Source: an uncultured Desulfobacterales bacterium (lineage in GTDB: Bacteria; Desulfobacterota; Desulfobacteria; Desulfobacterales; JAFDCJ01). From it: a DNA stretch of 6,690 nt. The stretch lies in contig CALZJV010000821.1 in assembly GCA_945787595.1 (NCBI GenBank), forward strand, positions 1 through 6,690, given 5' to 3'. The notes beneath the pieces were generated by a model. That model did no database searches. It had not been told where the DNA came from and saw nothing but the letters and a program-made list of their open reading frames with translations. Position 1 is the first letter of the stretch. Each line of letters starts with the position of its first letter. The translations under genes were made by a program, and so were the position numbers. Below are positions 6,133 to 6,690 of this stretch, one piece after another.

Positions 6133-6340
6133 TTAATTGCTGTCGGCCACGGCGGTTTCGATCTGCGTGCCGGTGTTTTATTCGTGCTCGTCGATCAGGG
6201 ACGTCAGCTGGTGGGCATCATTGACCTTACCTGCGGTGGGTTCCGTGGCGGTTATGGTTTTTATTAAAGTAAGCAAAGCAGTATTTGAAATAGGAACCAA
6301 TACCCATCCAGATAACGAAAGCAGGGTCTGTTGTCAATAT
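6133..6340 (-). pseudogene. Degenerate DDE transposase fragment (IS1182-like)
   Basis: The minus strand reads ILTTDPAFVIWMGIGSYFKY in one frame and then, after a frameshift near 6265-6275, ATEPTAGKVNDAHQL, LIDEHE, a TAA stop (6178-6180), NTGTQIETAVADSN and another stop (6133-6135). IS1182-type transposases have a TDPDA block with the first catalytic Asp, then a GxIT-h-x-x-TxGxVND segment, then L-hhxxHxxxTG and the second-Asp block VADSKYG; all appear here in the right order and spacing. The assignment rests on recalled family patterns, not a search. Only the central part of the gene is left, and the right edge is uncertain. It is dead and lies less than 100 bases upstream of the binding-protein gene, in the same orientation. 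Remnant insertion-sequence DNA may have replaced the operon's native promoter region. Confidence 0.6.
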
Positions 6341-6690
6341 CGATTTTTGGAATGGCATTATGGCATTATTTGGCATTATGCAGGACCAAAACAGGGTGCA
6401 ACGGCAATAGGCCGCAGAGAGTTGGAGAATAATGAAGGATATGAGCTTAAAGAACCCCAGAGTCCTTACAACCGTGTTTTTGACCCTGAAAAGTGCAGGC
6501 TAAGGCTGAAAAACGACTACATTTGGCAGGTTTCTTAATAAAATACAAGCACATTGCTTGGTCCGACAAGAGATGTAAGAGATGTTTTATCAATGTCCTA
6601 TTTCCTAATGGATCGCTACTAAGCTGGTATGCTTAATTTGCTATCATGTGATTTATCTTGCGAATGAACTTTGCGATCGACTGACCGATT
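6341..6690. other. Region without a recognisable gene
   Basis: Nothing here reads as a known protein. Short direct repeats occur: three copies of TGGCATTAT starting at 6353, 6361 and 6371, and a tandem pair of the 9-mer AAGAGATGT (6568-6585). A 23-codon plus-strand frame (6432-6503, MKDMSLKNPRVLTTVFLTLK) has a GGAG 4 bases before its ATG, but it has no other support and I do not call it a gene. On the minus strand a frame is open from about 6506 to 6226 and its end contains the transposase block, so part of this region may be more decayed insertion-sequence DNA. No promoter for the importer operon could be identified. Confidence 0.4.

Noticed and set aside
6353..6379. Three TGGCATTAT copies as a CRISPR-like or iteron array
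   Set aside because: The copies are 8-10 bases apart with no spacers, too few for iterons, and no replication or Cas gene is nearby.
6432..6503. 23-codon small frame with a GGAG before its ATG
   Set aside because: Short spacing, no conservation evidence, and stop codons immediately after; chance is more likely.
6137..6538. 133-codon plus-strand open frame
   Set aside because: It runs antisense to the transposase fragment, reads as low-quality composition and has no recognisable domain.

Overview
The window looks like a decaying accessory stretch of a Gram-negative chromosome with medium GC. Every gene I can support is on the minus strand. A periplasmic binding protein with a Sec-type signal peptide points to a diderm bacterium. 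The long imperfect palindrome and the style of the proteins remind me of sulfate-reducing Desulfobacterota, but this is an impression; nothing in the window fixes the taxon.

Layout from right to left, which is the direction of transcription. 6341-6690 has no recognisable gene. 6133-about 6340 is a degenerate transposase fragment with a frameshift and stop codons. Directly downstream is a CUT1-type (MalK/UgpC class) ABC importer operon: solute-binding protein (4724-6040), first permease (3744-4634), second permease (2733-3695) and ATPase (1720-2730). A strong Shine-Dalgarno site and a 13-codon stub (1637-1678) mark where a fifth gene once began. Next come a spacer with a symmetric 166-bp palindromic repeat (1372-1537), a near-consensus sigma70 promoter (1233-1261) and a DMT/EamA-family exporter gene (294-1181). 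The left end (1-116) is rich in hairpins and may be the edge of a structured RNA or another mobile element.

The binding protein would capture a sugar, polyol or related solute in the periplasm. The two EAA-motif permeases would form the channel, and the ATPase dimer would drive uptake. The substrate cannot be read from the sequence. The DMT gene has its own promoter and is probably independent.

The main result is that the importer operon shows several separate lesions. The ATPase ends early, and its expected C-terminal tail is still readable out of frame next to the stop. The following gene is reduced to its first 13 codons. The binding-protein reading frame extends upstream through a textbook signal-peptide n-region but has no ATG (an ATA lies where one would fit). 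A dead transposase abuts this 5' end. The first permease may also have a disturbed C-terminus. I see no strong case for a new defence or other undescribed system.
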